40,855 bases of DNA, taken from NCBI GenBank assembly GCA_944333055.1, contig CALVKT010000035.1, positions 1 through 40,855 on the forward strand, given 5' to 3'. Below the pieces are notes generated by a model that had not been told where the DNA came from, searched no databases, and saw only the letters and a list, made by a program, of their open reading frames with translations. Shown here in pieces: positions 7,539 to 16,114 of this stretch. Origin of the DNA: an uncultured Clostridia bacterium (lineage in GTDB: Bacteria > Bacillota > Clostridia > Christensenellales > Aristaeellaceae). Position numbers and translations under genes: made by a program. Each line of letters opens with the position of its first letter. Position 1 is the stretch's first letter.

Positions 7539-7835
7539 TCAGTCCTCGAAGTCGAACTCGTCGCCCGCCTGCTCCTTGAAGAGCTCGAACACGGCCTGCA
7601 GCACGTCGTCGTCATCGACGCCGACGTACGTCACCTCGTCTTCGTCCTCGGCCTGCGGGTCTTCCATCACCTGCAGGATGACCACCTCGCCGTCGTCGTC
7701 TTCGGTGGGAAGCAGCACGACGTACTCATTGCCTTCATATTCCACGGAGGCGCAAAACTCAAACTCGACGTCCACACCGTCTTCATCGGTCAAAACGATG
7801 ATGTTGTCGTTGTCCATCATTTCCATATCATTCAT
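7539..7835 (-). CDS. DUF1292 family protein
   Basis: A 98-residue, very acidic protein. The N-terminal part (IIVLTDEDGVDVEFEF, then VEYEGNEYVVLLP) and the middle VVILQVMED are the conserved strands of DUF1292 (YrzB-like), a small family common in Firmicutes with no established role. The C-terminal half is rich in Asp and Glu. The ATG at 7835 follows GAGGGG; a longer frame exists but lacks a ribosome site. It has its own promoter and is probably monocistronic. In many Firmicutes, relatives lie near yrrK/yqgF or mltG genes; that context is absent here. Confidence 0.85.
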   Translation of the reverse strand: MNDMEMMDNDNIIVLTDEDGVDVEFEFCASVEYEGNEYVVLLPTEDDDGEVVILQVMEDPQAEDEDEVTYVGVDDDDVLQAVFELFKEQAGDEFDFED

Positions 7836-7890
7836 GGCTGAACCCCTCGCTTTCGTCATACGATACAAATGGAACTTTGCATCTGCTCAT

Positions 7891-7919
7891 AGAATATCAT
7901 AAAAAAAACCGATGCGCAA
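7891..7919 (-). promoter_or_regulatory. Promoter of the DUF1292 gene
   Basis: On the minus strand, TTGCGC (7914-7919) and TATTCT (7891-7896) are separated by 17 bp. Confidence 0.55.
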
Positions 7920-7963
7920 TCCTTTTTGATTGAATTTCTTCTTTTTTGGAAGGAGGGATCGCC

Positions 7964-8179
7964 TTGACGTTCTGCCTGACGCTGCTGCTCTACGGCCCGG
8001 CGGACGCGCTGGAGACGGCGCGCGGCATCGTGGAAAACATGCCGCAGGTGCGGCGCGTGGACTGCTCGGCGGACGGCATGCAGATGCGGCTGCTGCTCAG
8101 CGAGCGCCTGGGCGAAAACAGCCTGATCCCGCTGCTGGCGCCGAGCGGCGTGAGCGGTTTCAGGCTGATCGATCAGTAG
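7964..8179 (+). CDS. Small protein with predicted ferredoxin-like fold, unknown
   Basis: A 71-residue protein begun by TTG at 7964, eight bases after AAGGAGG. Third codon positions are almost all G or C, as in neighbouring real genes, which supports coding. The predicted order strand (TFCLTLLLYG), helix (ADALETARGIVENM), two strands (QVRRVDCSADGMQMRLLLS), helix, strand resembles the beta-alpha-beta-beta-alpha-beta fold of HMA metal-binding domains, but the CxxC metal site is absent. Its last 7 bases overlap the 3' end of the convergent DEAD-box helicase gene. It has no recognised homologue by eye. Confidence 0.65.
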   Translation: MTFCLTLLLYGPADALETARGIVENMPQVRRVDCSADGMQMRLLLSERLGENSLIPLLAPSGVSGFRLIDQ

Positions 8180-9354
8180 TTTTCCAGGAACGCTTCGCCG
8201 CTCTCCTTGTAGCAGAGCGTGCCGAACTCGTCAAACGCCAGCTGGATCGGCGTCACATGCGTGTATTTGAGAATCTCGTCCATGCGGATGCTGTCGCGGA
8301 AGCTGACGAAGGAAAAGCTGACGCCCGCGCGCTTGGCGCGGCCCGTGCGGCCGATGCGGTGCACGTAGAACTCCTGCTTGTCCGGCAGGTCGTAGTTGAA
8401 CACCGCCTCCACGTCGTCCACGTCGATGCCGCGTGCGGCGACGTCCGTCGCCACAAGGATCTCAAACTCGCCCTTGCGGAAGCCCGCCATGACCTTGTCG
8501 CGCTGGGACTGGCGCACGTCGCCGTGCAGGCATTCCGCGCTGTATCCGGCCTTCTTGAGCCGCTCGCACAGGCGCGCCGTCATGTCCTTCGTGTTGCAGA
8601 AGATCATCACGCGCTTGTACTGGTCCGAATCGAGCAGGTACAGCAGGTGGTCGTACTTCTGCTTCTGGTCGGACTCGATGACGTATTGCGTGATGTCCGG
8701 CTTATCCTCCGCCTCCGCCTGCACGACGATCTCGATGGGATCGTGCTGGTACTTCCAGGAGACCGTCAGCACGTCCTGATTGGTCGTCGCGCTGAACATG
8801 ACCAGCTGGCGGTTGGGATCGGCGCTTTCGATGATCTTCTCCACGTCCTGGATGAAGCCCATCTTGAGCATCTCGTCCGCCTCGTCGAGCACCATCGTGT
8901 GCACGCCGGAGAGGCGGATGTTGCCGCGCTGCATGTGATCCAGCAGGCGGCCGGGGGTCGCCACCAGAATCTGCGGCTTGCGGGCAAGCGCGTTCATCTG
9001 CTTGCCGAAGGGCTGGCCGCCGTAGATCACGGCGATCTTGAGCCCCTTGATGAAATGCGCCAGATGCGTCAATTCGTCGGCGATCTGCTGGGCCAGCTCG
9101 CGCGTGGGCGCCAGCACGACCTCCTGAATTCCGGGGTCATCCAGATTGATGTACTCCAGCATCGGGATGCCAAAGCCCAGCGTCTTGCCCGTGCCGGTGG
9201 GCGCGATGGCGATGATGTCGTGTCCATCCATCATCAGCGGGATGCACTTTTGCTGAATACCCGTCAGCTGGGTAAAGCCCATCCAGTCAAAGGCCTTGAC
9301 GACTTCCTCGCTGATGCCCATCTGGACAAGCGGATGCTGCATTTGCTCGCTCAC
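8173..9354 (-). CDS. DEAD-box ATP-dependent RNA helicase
   Basis: Unwinds short RNA duplexes, in ribosome assembly, mRNA decay or cold adaptation. The 393-residue product has all core motifs in order: Q motif near residues 25-35, motif I APTGTGKT (51-58), PTRELAQQ, TPGRLLDH, DEAD (157-160), SAT, then TDVAARGID and HRIGRTGR in the second RecA domain. It ends soon after the core, so it lacks the long RNA-binding tails of CshA or DbpA. The start is taken as GTG at 9354 after GAGAGG; an ATG four codons later is possible. A longer upstream frame runs through the promoter and is not used. Confidence 0.93.
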   Translation of the reverse strand: MSEQMQHPLVQMGISEEVVKAFDWMGFTQLTGIQQKCIPLMMDGHDIIAIAPTGTGKTLGFGIPMLEYINLDDPGIQEVVLAPTRELAQQIADELTHLAHFIKGLKIAVIYGGQPFGKQMNALARKPQILVATPGRLLDHMQRGNIRLSGVHTMVLDEADEMLKMGFIQDVEKIIESADPNRQLVMFSATTNQDVLTVSWKYQHDPIEIVVQAEAEDKPDITQYVIESDQKQKYDHLLYLLDSDQYKRVMIFCNTKDMTARLCERLKKAGYSAECLHGDVRQSQRDKVMAGFRKGEFEILVATDVAARGIDVDDVEAVFNYDLPDKQEFYVHRIGRTGRAKRAGVSFSFVSFRDSIRMDEILKYTHVTPIQLAFDEFGTLCYKESGEAFLENY

Positions 9355-9399
9355 AACGGTATCCTCTCTCTGCTCTGTATTTCTATTTTCCACCGTACT

Positions 9400-9428
9400 A
9401 TTGTATCTCACCGGACGCCAGGTTTCAA
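9400..9428 (-). promoter_or_regulatory. Promoter of the DEAD-box helicase gene
   Basis: On the minus strand, TTGAAA (9423-9428) and TACAAT (9400-9405) are separated by 17 bp. It starts only 3 bp after the terminator of the preceding operon. Confidence 0.8.
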
Positions 9429-9430
9429 GA

Positions 9431-9467
9431 AAAAAAGCGCGATCATTCGGCGTTTTCGCGCTTTTTT
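9431..9467 (-). terminator. Terminator of the maf-mre-spoIVF operon, overlapping the spoIVFB end
   Basis: A 12-bp A/T and GC stem (9431-9442 with 9456-9467) encloses the last codons and stop of spoIVFB in its loop. The minus-strand exit is a run of T, continuing into the helicase promoter. It cleanly separates the two transcription units. Confidence 0.8.
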
Positions 9468-10333
9468 GCCGGATTGTCCTCGTCTTGCGCGTCCAATGCC
9501 TGCGAAACGGTGCGCAGCGGATCGCGCACGAGCATGCGGCACACCTCGTTTTCGTCCAGCACGTGCAGCCCGCGCGCATCCTCATAGAGGAACAGTGCAC
9601 GCTCCGCCCGCTCCATCGGGGCCAGCAGCGCAAAGAGGCGCGTGTCCTTCCCCACACGGTAGGCGCGCACAGCGTGCACGCCGTCCCGGTCGGCCTCAAG
9701 GCGCTCCTGCACGACGGCATAGAGGTTTTGCGCCAGCATCGCGCCCATGGACCGGCGTGCATACGCGATCAGGAACAGGCCGATCAGCAGCAGAGAACAG
9801 TTGAGCGTCCCCAGCGTCGCCGCGCCATATGCCGCGAGCAGCATCATGCACACGCCGCAGGCCACGCCCATGCGCGACAGCCAGAGGATGAGCCGGCCCG
9901 CCGGAAAGACGTAATAGCCGAGGCTCAGGAGCATGCCGCCGCCGTCCAGCGGCAGCGCCGGAAGCAGATTGACGCAGAGCACGGCGAGCTGCGCGGCGGC
10001 GACGGCGCGCGCCATGCGCAGCCCCAGAGCGGCCTGCACGGGCGCCATGCCCAGCGCGAGCAGCGCAAGGTAGTTGGCAAGCGGGCCGGCCGCCGCGATG
10101 ATGACGCCCCGCATGCCCTTGCTGGGGCTTTTGCCGGGCGCATACGTCATCACGCCGCCAAAGGGCGTCAGATCGATCCGCTCGATCGGCTCACCCAGCA
10201 GGCGTCCGGCGACGGCATGCCCCGCCTCGTGCACGGCGAGCGCGCCGAGCGCCGCCAGGCACGTCTCCCACGTGGAGAGCGCGGCGACGACGGCCAGATA
10301 CAGCCCAAAGGCCGGGTGAATCCGAAGCCGCAT
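9443..10333 (-). CDS. spoIVFB: Site-2 type intramembrane metalloprotease, SpoIVFB-like
   Basis: In Bacillus, SpoIVFB cuts pro-sigma-K in the mother cell during sporulation. This 296-residue protein has the zinc motif HEAGH (35-39) in the second membrane segment and the third ligand Asp130 in NLLPALPLDGG, the layout of S2P family M50B. At least four further hydrophobic segments follow, then a soluble C-terminal region (about 215-290) in the place of the SpoIVFB CBS domain. The ATG at 10333 is one base after the spoIVFA stop, so the pair is translationally coupled. No sigK gene lies in this window, so the substrate is unproved. Confidence 0.88.
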   Translation of the reverse strand: MRLRIHPAFGLYLAVVAALSTWETCLAALGALAVHEAGHAVAGRLLGEPIERIDLTPFGGVMTYAPGKSPSKGMRGVIIAAAGPLANYLALLALGMAPVQAALGLRMARAVAAAQLAVLCVNLLPALPLDGGGMLLSLGYYVFPAGRLILWLSRMGVACGVCMMLLAAYGAATLGTLNCSLLLIGLFLIAYARRSMGAMLAQNLYAVVQERLEADRDGVHAVRAYRVGKDTRLFALLAPMERAERALFLYEDARGLHVLDENEVCRMLVRDPLRTVSQALDAQDEDNPAKKRENAE

Positions 10334-10334
10334 G

Positions 10335-10979
10335 TCAGAGGTCCGACACCGCATCGGAGAAGACCGGCTGCACGGACAAGCCGTCCTTCCTCAGCTCAAA
10401 GGCAGCGAAGCCCGCAGCCGTGCCGATTTGCTCGCCGGCCGACACGGCGTCCTGTTCGCTCAGATGCACGGCGCTCAACCCGCTGTAGATGGACTCATAC
10501 CCGTCCGCGTGCAGCACGCGCACCGTGTAGGCGTCCCGGTTGTTGCGCACGATCGTGACGACCTCGCCGTCCCGGCAGGCGTTCACATCGCCGATGCACG
10601 CGTATTCAAACCACGGCTCCTCCTGCGACCAGTCGTGGGAGACCTGCGCGCTCGTGGGCGCAGCGATGGCCGTCGTTTCGCCGGTCAAAAAGACCATGGC
10701 GCTCTCCGGCAGCAGGTTGCGCACGAAGTGTAGCCGGCCCAGCGTGTCGTCGTATTCAAAGCCAGCCGTCATGCGGCTCATGACCGCCTGCGTCTCCTGC
10801 GGATGGCGCAGCACGGCGTAGCTCCCGATGCCAAGGCATAAGGAAACGGCTGCGAGGATTGACGTGTTTCTCAGCAGCCGTCTGTTGGTTCCTTTTTTGC
10901 GATGCACAGGCGTCCATGCCTGCCGCTCTCGCGGCTTCATCTGCGTCACGACGATGCGGTTCGTCGGCTCATGGTTCAT
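10335..10979 (-). CDS. spoIVFA: SpoIVFA-like membrane protein with degenerate LytM domain
   Basis: A 214-residue protein with a basic N terminus, one membrane segment (about 37-58) and a C-terminal M23/LytM fold (about 135-210). The peptidase metal ligands are gone: YSGLS stands where active enzymes have a YxHL motif, and AAFELRKDG where they have HFE. That matches SpoIVFA, which holds SpoIVFB inactive and in complex rather than cutting peptidoglycan. A SpoIIQ-like role is an alternative, but the position before spoIVFB favours SpoIVFA. GGAGGGG lies about 6 nt before the ATG. It follows rodA by 66 bp in the shape operon. Confidence 0.8.
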   Translation of the reverse strand: MNHEPTNRIVVTQMKPRERQAWTPVHRKKGTNRRLLRNTSILAAVSLCLGIGSYAVLRHPQETQAVMSRMTAGFEYDDTLGRLHFVRNLLPESAMVFLTGETTAIAAPTSAQVSHDWSQEEPWFEYACIGDVNACRDGEVVTIVRNNRDAYTVRVLHADGYESIYSGLSAVHLSEQDAVSAGEQIGTAAGFAAFELRKDGLSVQPVFSDAVSDL

Positions 10980-11045
10980 CCGTTTCCCCTCCCCTTGCCC
11001 GTCATGCTCAAGCGTATGCGCGGCAGGCAGCGGGGAGAACCGCCG

Positions 11046-12218
11046 TTACGTGCGTTGGTTTTCGTGCAGGTCGATGGAACTCTTGTAGCGCGTCACGTTG
11101 AGCACGAGGCCGATGCCCGCCATGTTCACGACCAGGTTGGTGCCGCCGTAGCTGATGAACGGCAGCGGGATGCCGGTGATGGGCATGACGCCGATGCACA
11201 TGCCGATGTTTTCAAACACGTGGAAGAGCAGCATGGCCATCACGCCGATGATGATGAGCTGGCCAAAGCGGTCCTTGGTGTGATAGGCCAGCAGCAGCAT
11301 GCGGTAGATCACGAACACGTAGAGCGCCAGCAGCACGATGGAGCCGACGAAGCCGAGCGTCTCGCCGACGACGGAGAAGATGAAGTCCGTGTGGTTTTCC
11401 GGCACGTAATTGAGGTGCGTCAGCGTGCCTTCCGCCCACGCGCCCTTGCCGTAGAGGCCGCCGGAACCGATCGTCACCTTGGAATTGATGATCTGGTAAC
11501 TGCTGCCTGTCGGATCGGATTCCGGGTCGATGAACGCGACCAGGCGCAGCCAGCGGAAGTTGTTGGTGGAGGCCAGATAGAAGATCACGGGCGTGACGGC
11601 CGCGATGGCCAGACCGCCCAGCAGGAACATCCAGCGAATCTCAAAGCCGGACATGAACAGCAGCGCGACGAAGATGACGCAGAAGACCATCGCCGTGCCG
11701 ATGTCCGGCTGCGCGATGATCAGCACAGCGGGGATGCCGAAGTGCGCGCAGATGTAGAGAAAATACCGGAAATTGGGAATCGGCCTGTCCGGATAGCGTG
11801 TGAGCGCCTTGGAGAGCGTGATGATCAGCGCCAGTTTGGCCAGCTCCGAAGGCTGGAACGTGCGGTCCAGAAACTGAAACCAGCCGGCAACGTTGTTGAT
11901 TCTGGCGGTGGTGAGCACCAGGCTCAGCAGCAGGATATCGACGAAATAGATGACCGGCCACAGGCGGCCGATGATGTCGTATTTGATGGTCATCATCAGC
12001 GCGACGACGACCATGCTCACCACGACCCACATCAGCTGAAGGCGGCCGTTGTTTGCGTCCATGATCAGCTCCTGCAGGGAGCGGTCGGCGCCCAGCGTCG
12101 GGTTGTAATTGGCGATGGTGATGGCCAGCACGCCGTAGAACGCCAGCAGATAGCTGGCGATGAGCAGCGGCCAGTCAAAGTGCGGCTTTGAGAGCCGGCT
12201 ATTGTTCAAATTGCGCAT
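11046..12218 (-). CDS. rodA: Rod-shape peptidoglycan polymerase RodA (SEDS family)
   Basis: Polymerises lipid II into glycan strands for lateral wall growth, with PBP2 as partner transpeptidase. The 390-residue protein has about ten membrane segments. It carries family signatures QPSELAKL, FIDPESDPTGSSYQIINS (with the Asp that is essential in RodA), VPENHTDFIF and PFISYGG near the end. GAGGAG lies 6 nt before the ATG. It sits between the MinD-like gene (18-bp gap) and spoIVFA, in the same operon as mrdA, its enzyme partner. Confidence 0.95.
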   Translation of the reverse strand: MRNLNNSRLSKPHFDWPLLIASYLLAFYGVLAITIANYNPTLGADRSLQELIMDANNGRLQLMWVVVSMVVVALMMTIKYDIIGRLWPVIYFVDILLLSLVLTTARINNVAGWFQFLDRTFQPSELAKLALIITLSKALTRYPDRPIPNFRYFLYICAHFGIPAVLIIAQPDIGTAMVFCVIFVALLFMSGFEIRWMFLLGGLAIAAVTPVIFYLASTNNFRWLRLVAFIDPESDPTGSSYQIINSKVTIGSGGLYGKGAWAEGTLTHLNYVPENHTDFIFSVVGETLGFVGSIVLLALYVFVIYRMLLLAYHTKDRFGQLIIIGVMAMLLFHVFENIGMCIGVMPITGIPLPFISYGGTNLVVNMAGIGLVLNVTRYKSSIDLHENQRT

Positions 12219-12236
12219 GTCTTCTCCTCGCTTCGT

Positions 12237-12941
12237 TTATGCGCCTTGCAGGAGGGTTTTGACCAGCTTAAAAAGCGCAGTCCCGGCCGGGCCGCCGCAC
12301 TCGATGGCGGCCTTTCCGCGCTGCATGCAGGCGGAAAGGCTTCGATCCTCCGGGATGCAGGCGATGGCCGGGCGATCCAGCAGGTTTTCCACGACCTGCG
12401 CCGGATACTGCGTCTTGCGCCTGACCTCGTGCGCGTCTACGCGGCTGAGGATCAGGCTGTCCGCCGCGGCCTCGCGGCGCATGGCCACCCGCTCGGCGGC
12501 ACGGATGGACGCATCGTCCGCGCGCGTGACCAGCAGCCGCTCGTCGCCCGCCTTGAGCACGCCGCGCCCCAGAGTGCCCTGCCCCGTCGGCAGGTCGATC
12601 ACCAGCACGTCGCACAGCGTGCTGAGCACCAGCGCCATGCCGGAGAGCTCCGTCGCCGCCACGTCGTCGTGCAGCGACGCGCAGGCCAGCTTGAGCCGCG
12701 CGTATTGGGGAACCGGATAGAGCGCGGACGTGATCTGTACCTGATCGCGCATCGCGTCCACCACGTCCAGCACGACGACGCTCTCCATCCGCAGGGCCAG
12801 ATCGCATGCGCGCGCGGCGCCGGCGGCATCCAGCAAGATCGCCTGTTTGCCCGCCCTGGCCGCGCCCGCAGCGAGGGCCACGGCGATCGTCGTCTTGCCC
12901 ACGCCGCCGCTGCCGGAACACACGGCCCATATCTTTCCCAT
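12237..12941 (-). CDS. MinD-like ATPase, degenerate
   Basis: A 234-residue ParA/MinD-type P-loop protein, some 30 residues shorter than MinD. The P loop reads SGSGGVGKTT (9-18). MinD and ParA normally have a signature Lys at the third position, and Ser11 replaces it. In the switch I segment (LLDAAGA) the second Asp of the usual DAD is Ala. The Walker B-like VIDLPTG and the RxxER region remain. MinD sits at this place in mreBCD operons of many Firmicutes, so it is probably a MinD descendant, but no minC or minE is beside it. A C-terminal segment (ALFKLVKTLL) could be a membrane-binding helix. Division-site selection is uncertain. Confidence 0.8.
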   Translation of the reverse strand: MGKIWAVCSGSGGVGKTTIAVALAAGAARAGKQAILLDAAGAARACDLALRMESVVVLDVVDAMRDQVQITSALYPVPQYARLKLACASLHDDVAATELSGMALVLSTLCDVLVIDLPTGQGTLGRGVLKAGDERLLVTRADDASIRAAERVAMRREAAADSLILSRVDAHEVRRKTQYPAQVVENLLDRPAIACIPEDRSLSACMQRGKAAIECGGPAGTALFKLVKTLLQGA

Positions 12942-12965
12942 CCTCAGTCCACTCCGTTTGCGTTC

Positions 12966-15506
12966 TCAGTATGCCAGCGAGTTGGAAGGCGCCATGAAGT
13001 CCTCGTTGTCCAGCAGCCTGTGCTCCAGGTGATAATCGACGATGTCGCGCACGGTCAGCGAGCAATACGAACCGCTGTACCCGTGCGGGATGTAGACGCA
13101 GATGGCGATTTCCGGTTCGATGGAGGGATCATTTGGATCATACGGCGCAAAGGCCACCATCCACGCGTTGTTCTCCAGGTCGATCTTCGTCTTTTCGGCC
13201 GTACCCGTCTTGGCGGCGATGTACTTCTGCACATCCTCATACTGGCTTTCGCTGAAGAAGCGCTCCGCCGTACCGTCGCCTTCCGCAACGCCGCTCATGC
13301 CTTCCCGGATGCAGGCGAGGTATTCGTCCACATTGTCGCCTTCGATCTGGGAGGCGAGGATCGGCGTGCTCTGGCTGAGCACTTCGCCGTCCGGGGAGAT
13401 GATCGAGTCGATCAGGCGCAGGTCGTAGACATAGCCGCCGTTGGCCACGGCCGCGACGTAGCGCGCCAGCGCGACGGGCGTGACGGAGGTGATCGACTGA
13501 CCGACGGCAGCCATGATCGCCTCCGAACCGCCCCATTTGATTTCGTTGAGCTTGATGTACGTGTCGCCCGCCACGCGCTGCAGGTAGACCATCTCTCGCG
13601 GCATGTCGAGCTCTTCCATCAGGATGGTGCGGATCTCCGGGAGCCAGTCGCTCTGATTGTAGTCCACCGCCATGTCCATCAGGCGCTTGACACACTTGTC
13701 GAGCTTCTCCTCCTCGAAGGTCATGTTGAAGTCCTGACCGACCTCGATCAGCAGGTTCTTGATCTGGTTGAACACGATCGTCGGGCGCCAGGTCGACTGC
13801 TCCGAAGCGCTGATCGCCTTGTTCTTGTCGTAGAGCGTCGTCTGGCTGGCCACATAGCCCTGCAGTTCGCCCGGCAGGTCGATGCCCGTCTTGGTCGTCA
13901 GGCCGTAAAGCGCAGCCGTCTTGTAGAGCTGATCGTCCGTGTTCTCATAGAGTCTGGAACCCACGGTGTAGAAGAAGTAGTTGCAGGAGTGGGTGAGGCC
14001 CTCGACGACCGTCTGGTTGGCGTGCTGATCCAGCCGCTTCTGGTTGAGCCAGCAGCGCGGCGGATTCGTCTTGTCGTACAGCGTGAAACTGCCTTCGTCG
14101 CTGATCGTCTCGGTCATCGTCAGCTGGCCGGACATCAGGCCCGCCGTCGCTGTCACCAGCTTGAAGATGGAACCCGGCGTATCGCGGGAGCCGATGGCAT
14201 AATTGACCAGCGGGTTGCGCGAGTCGAGCAGCACGTTGGCCGCCGCCTCGCCGCCGACGATGAACGCATTGGGATCGTACGGCGGATAGCTGGCCAGCGC
14301 CAGCACGCGGCCCTCCATGTCCACGACCACCACGGCGCCCTTTTCCGCGAGCTCGATCGGGTTGGAGTCAAAGTCTCGCGTGGTGCCCTGCAATTCATCC
14401 TTGTTTTCGTTGAGCCAGGAGTCGCTGTTGAGCAGGTCTTCCTGTGAGTTTCGGATGTACTCGATGTTGTTTTCCAGCGCCTCCTCCACGACGCGCTGGA
14501 GGTTGGAGTCGATCGTCAGCTTGATGTTGTTGCCGTCGGTCGCCTCCGTCGTGGACAGCGTCCGGCTGACCGCGCCGTAGCGATCGATCTCCACGACGCG
14601 CTTGCCCACGCGCTGCGTCGTGCAGGCCGTGAGCCAGTCCTCCATGGTCTTTTCCACGCCGTCCAGGCCGATCAGGTCGGAGAGCGCATAGCCCTTGTCC
14701 TTGTAAGATTCGTAATACGTGTCGTAATTCTGAATCTTGCCGATGTAGCCGATGACATGGCAGGCCATGGTGCCGTTGGGGTACACGCGCTGGGTGCTCA
14801 CCGACACGGTGATGCCCTCCAGCGTGAGCGCGCGGGCTTCGATCTCGATGACCGTCTCCCAGCTCACGTTGGAGGCGATGGTGATCGGCTGAGAGAGGAA
14901 CGCGTTGTTCTGCATGGTCTCCCAGACGCCGAGCACCTGAATCTTCTGCTCGGTGGTCAGCGTGTCGGGGATCCTGTACTTGGTGCACAGCCGGTCAAAG
15001 AGCTCCTGCTGGGGCACGTCCTGCATGTAGAAGTTGCTGCGCCACATGTCCTCGCGGGCGGCCTGCTGGGATGCGGTGTAGTCGTTGTTGTTCCAGGTAA
15101 AGATCCACATGCCCGTCATCTCGTCCTGCACGAGAGAGAACGAGGTGTCCATCTCTCCGCCGTTGCGCTCCACGATCTCGATCACGTCGATGATCGCATT
15201 GGTGTACAACTGATTGGAGGAGATCGTGTTGCCCGCCTCGTCCGTCGCCGTGGAGACGAAGTTCGGGTCGCGATAGAACTGCACGTTGTAGATCTGCTTG
15301 TCGTAGGCGAGCGTCATGGAGTTGGCGTCCATGATTGTGCCGCGCGATCCCTGGCTGGTGATGGTCTTGGTCTTCTTGCTTTCGGCCTTTGTCAGATTGT
15401 CCTCATACTGGATGACCTGCAGATTGAACAGCTGCGCGACCAGAATACCGAAGAGCACCGCGATCATCAGCGCGACGAACCGATAGCGATTGAGATATGT
15501 TTTCAC
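12966..15506 (-). CDS. mrdA: Penicillin-binding protein 2 (class B transpeptidase)
   Basis: Cross-links peptidoglycan during elongation, partnered with RodA and MreBCD. The 846-residue protein has one N-terminal membrane anchor (9-28), a pedestal domain, and a transpeptidase domain with SIFK (446-449, nucleophile Ser446), SCN (507-509) and KTG (766-768). It is longer than enterobacterial PBP2 because of extra pedestal sequence and a roughly 100-residue, mostly helical insert (about 555-665) between SxN and KTG. The start codon is GTG at 15506, 11 nt after GGAGG. It lies between mreD and the MinD-like gene in the elongasome operon. Confidence 0.95.
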   Translation of the reverse strand: MKTYLNRYRFVALMIAVLFGILVAQLFNLQVIQYEDNLTKAESKKTKTITSQGSRGTIMDANSMTLAYDKQIYNVQFYRDPNFVSTATDEAGNTISSNQLYTNAIIDVIEIVERNGGEMDTSFSLVQDEMTGMWIFTWNNNDYTASQQAAREDMWRSNFYMQDVPQQELFDRLCTKYRIPDTLTTEQKIQVLGVWETMQNNAFLSQPITIASNVSWETVIEIEARALTLEGITVSVSTQRVYPNGTMACHVIGYIGKIQNYDTYYESYKDKGYALSDLIGLDGVEKTMEDWLTACTTQRVGKRVVEIDRYGAVSRTLSTTEATDGNNIKLTIDSNLQRVVEEALENNIEYIRNSQEDLLNSDSWLNENKDELQGTTRDFDSNPIELAEKGAVVVVDMEGRVLALASYPPYDPNAFIVGGEAAANVLLDSRNPLVNYAIGSRDTPGSIFKLVTATAGLMSGQLTMTETISDEGSFTLYDKTNPPRCWLNQKRLDQHANQTVVEGLTHSCNYFFYTVGSRLYENTDDQLYKTAALYGLTTKTGIDLPGELQGYVASQTTLYDKNKAISASEQSTWRPTIVFNQIKNLLIEVGQDFNMTFEEEKLDKCVKRLMDMAVDYNQSDWLPEIRTILMEELDMPREMVYLQRVAGDTYIKLNEIKWGGSEAIMAAVGQSITSVTPVALARYVAAVANGGYVYDLRLIDSIISPDGEVLSQSTPILASQIEGDNVDEYLACIREGMSGVAEGDGTAERFFSESQYEDVQKYIAAKTGTAEKTKIDLENNAWMVAFAPYDPNDPSIEPEIAICVYIPHGYSGSYCSLTVRDIVDYHLEHRLLDNEDFMAPSNSLAY

Positions 15507-15559
15507 GAAATACGAAACCTCCGATAGCCTTGACCCTCAGATACTGTACCGTCGATCGA

Positions 15560-16093
15560 TCATTCAAATTCCGGCGCGTCGTTCTTCTTGTTCTTTGGCT
15601 GCCAGCGCATGATGCGCGAAACCACGTAGGAGCACGGCAGGACGATCAGCGCGCTGTAGCCGCAGCACAGCAGCGCGCGCATCAGCGTGACCAGGCTCTG
15701 CTCCGAGCCGATCAGGAACAGATAGCCGATGTAGAGCACCTCGCGCATCAGCGTCAACACGAAGCAGACGAGCATCTTCACGAGCGCGCTCTTGTGCTTG
15801 AGCTTTTTGAGCTTGCCGTTCAGGAAGGTGCGCATCATCGGCGCGGCAAAACCGATGAACGTATAGGCCACCAGGTTGACGGCGAGCAGATAGCCCACGC
15901 TCGCGTCGTAGAGCATGGCCGTCACCGCGCCCATGCAGAAGCCGCCGTATGCGCCCGTGTACGAGGTGATCGTGACCAGAAATGCGATGAGCATGTCCGG
16001 CGCGACGCCTGCGATGCGGATGGATTGCGCCAAGTTCGTCTGGCAGACGCAGGCGAGCAGTGCCACCGCAAAGAGCTTAAAGAGCCTTGTCAT
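15560..16093 (-). CDS. mreD: Rod shape-determining protein MreD
   Basis: A 177-residue integral membrane protein with about five hydrophobic segments, the usual size and profile of MreD, which links MreC to the elongation machinery. Conservation at sequence level is low, so the call rests mainly on its place between mreC and mrdA. The ATG at 16093 was preferred over a GTG four codons upstream because GAGGTG lies 8 nt before it. The C terminus is polar and basic. Confidence 0.88.
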   Translation of the reverse strand: MTRLFKLFAVALLACVCQTNLAQSIRIAGVAPDMLIAFLVTITSYTGAYGGFCMGAVTAMLYDASVGYLLAVNLVAYTFIGFAAPMMRTFLNGKLKKLKHKSALVKMLVCFVLTLMREVLYIGYLFLIGSEQSLVTLMRALLCCGYSALIVLPCSYVVSRIMRWQPKNKKNDAPEFE

Positions 16094-16114
16094 TCGTCCG
16101 TTCACCTCGCCGCA

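Noticed and set aside
9355-9762. Upstream extension of the DEAD-box helicase frame
   Set aside because: It overlaps spoIVFB in another frame and crosses a terminator and a strong promoter.
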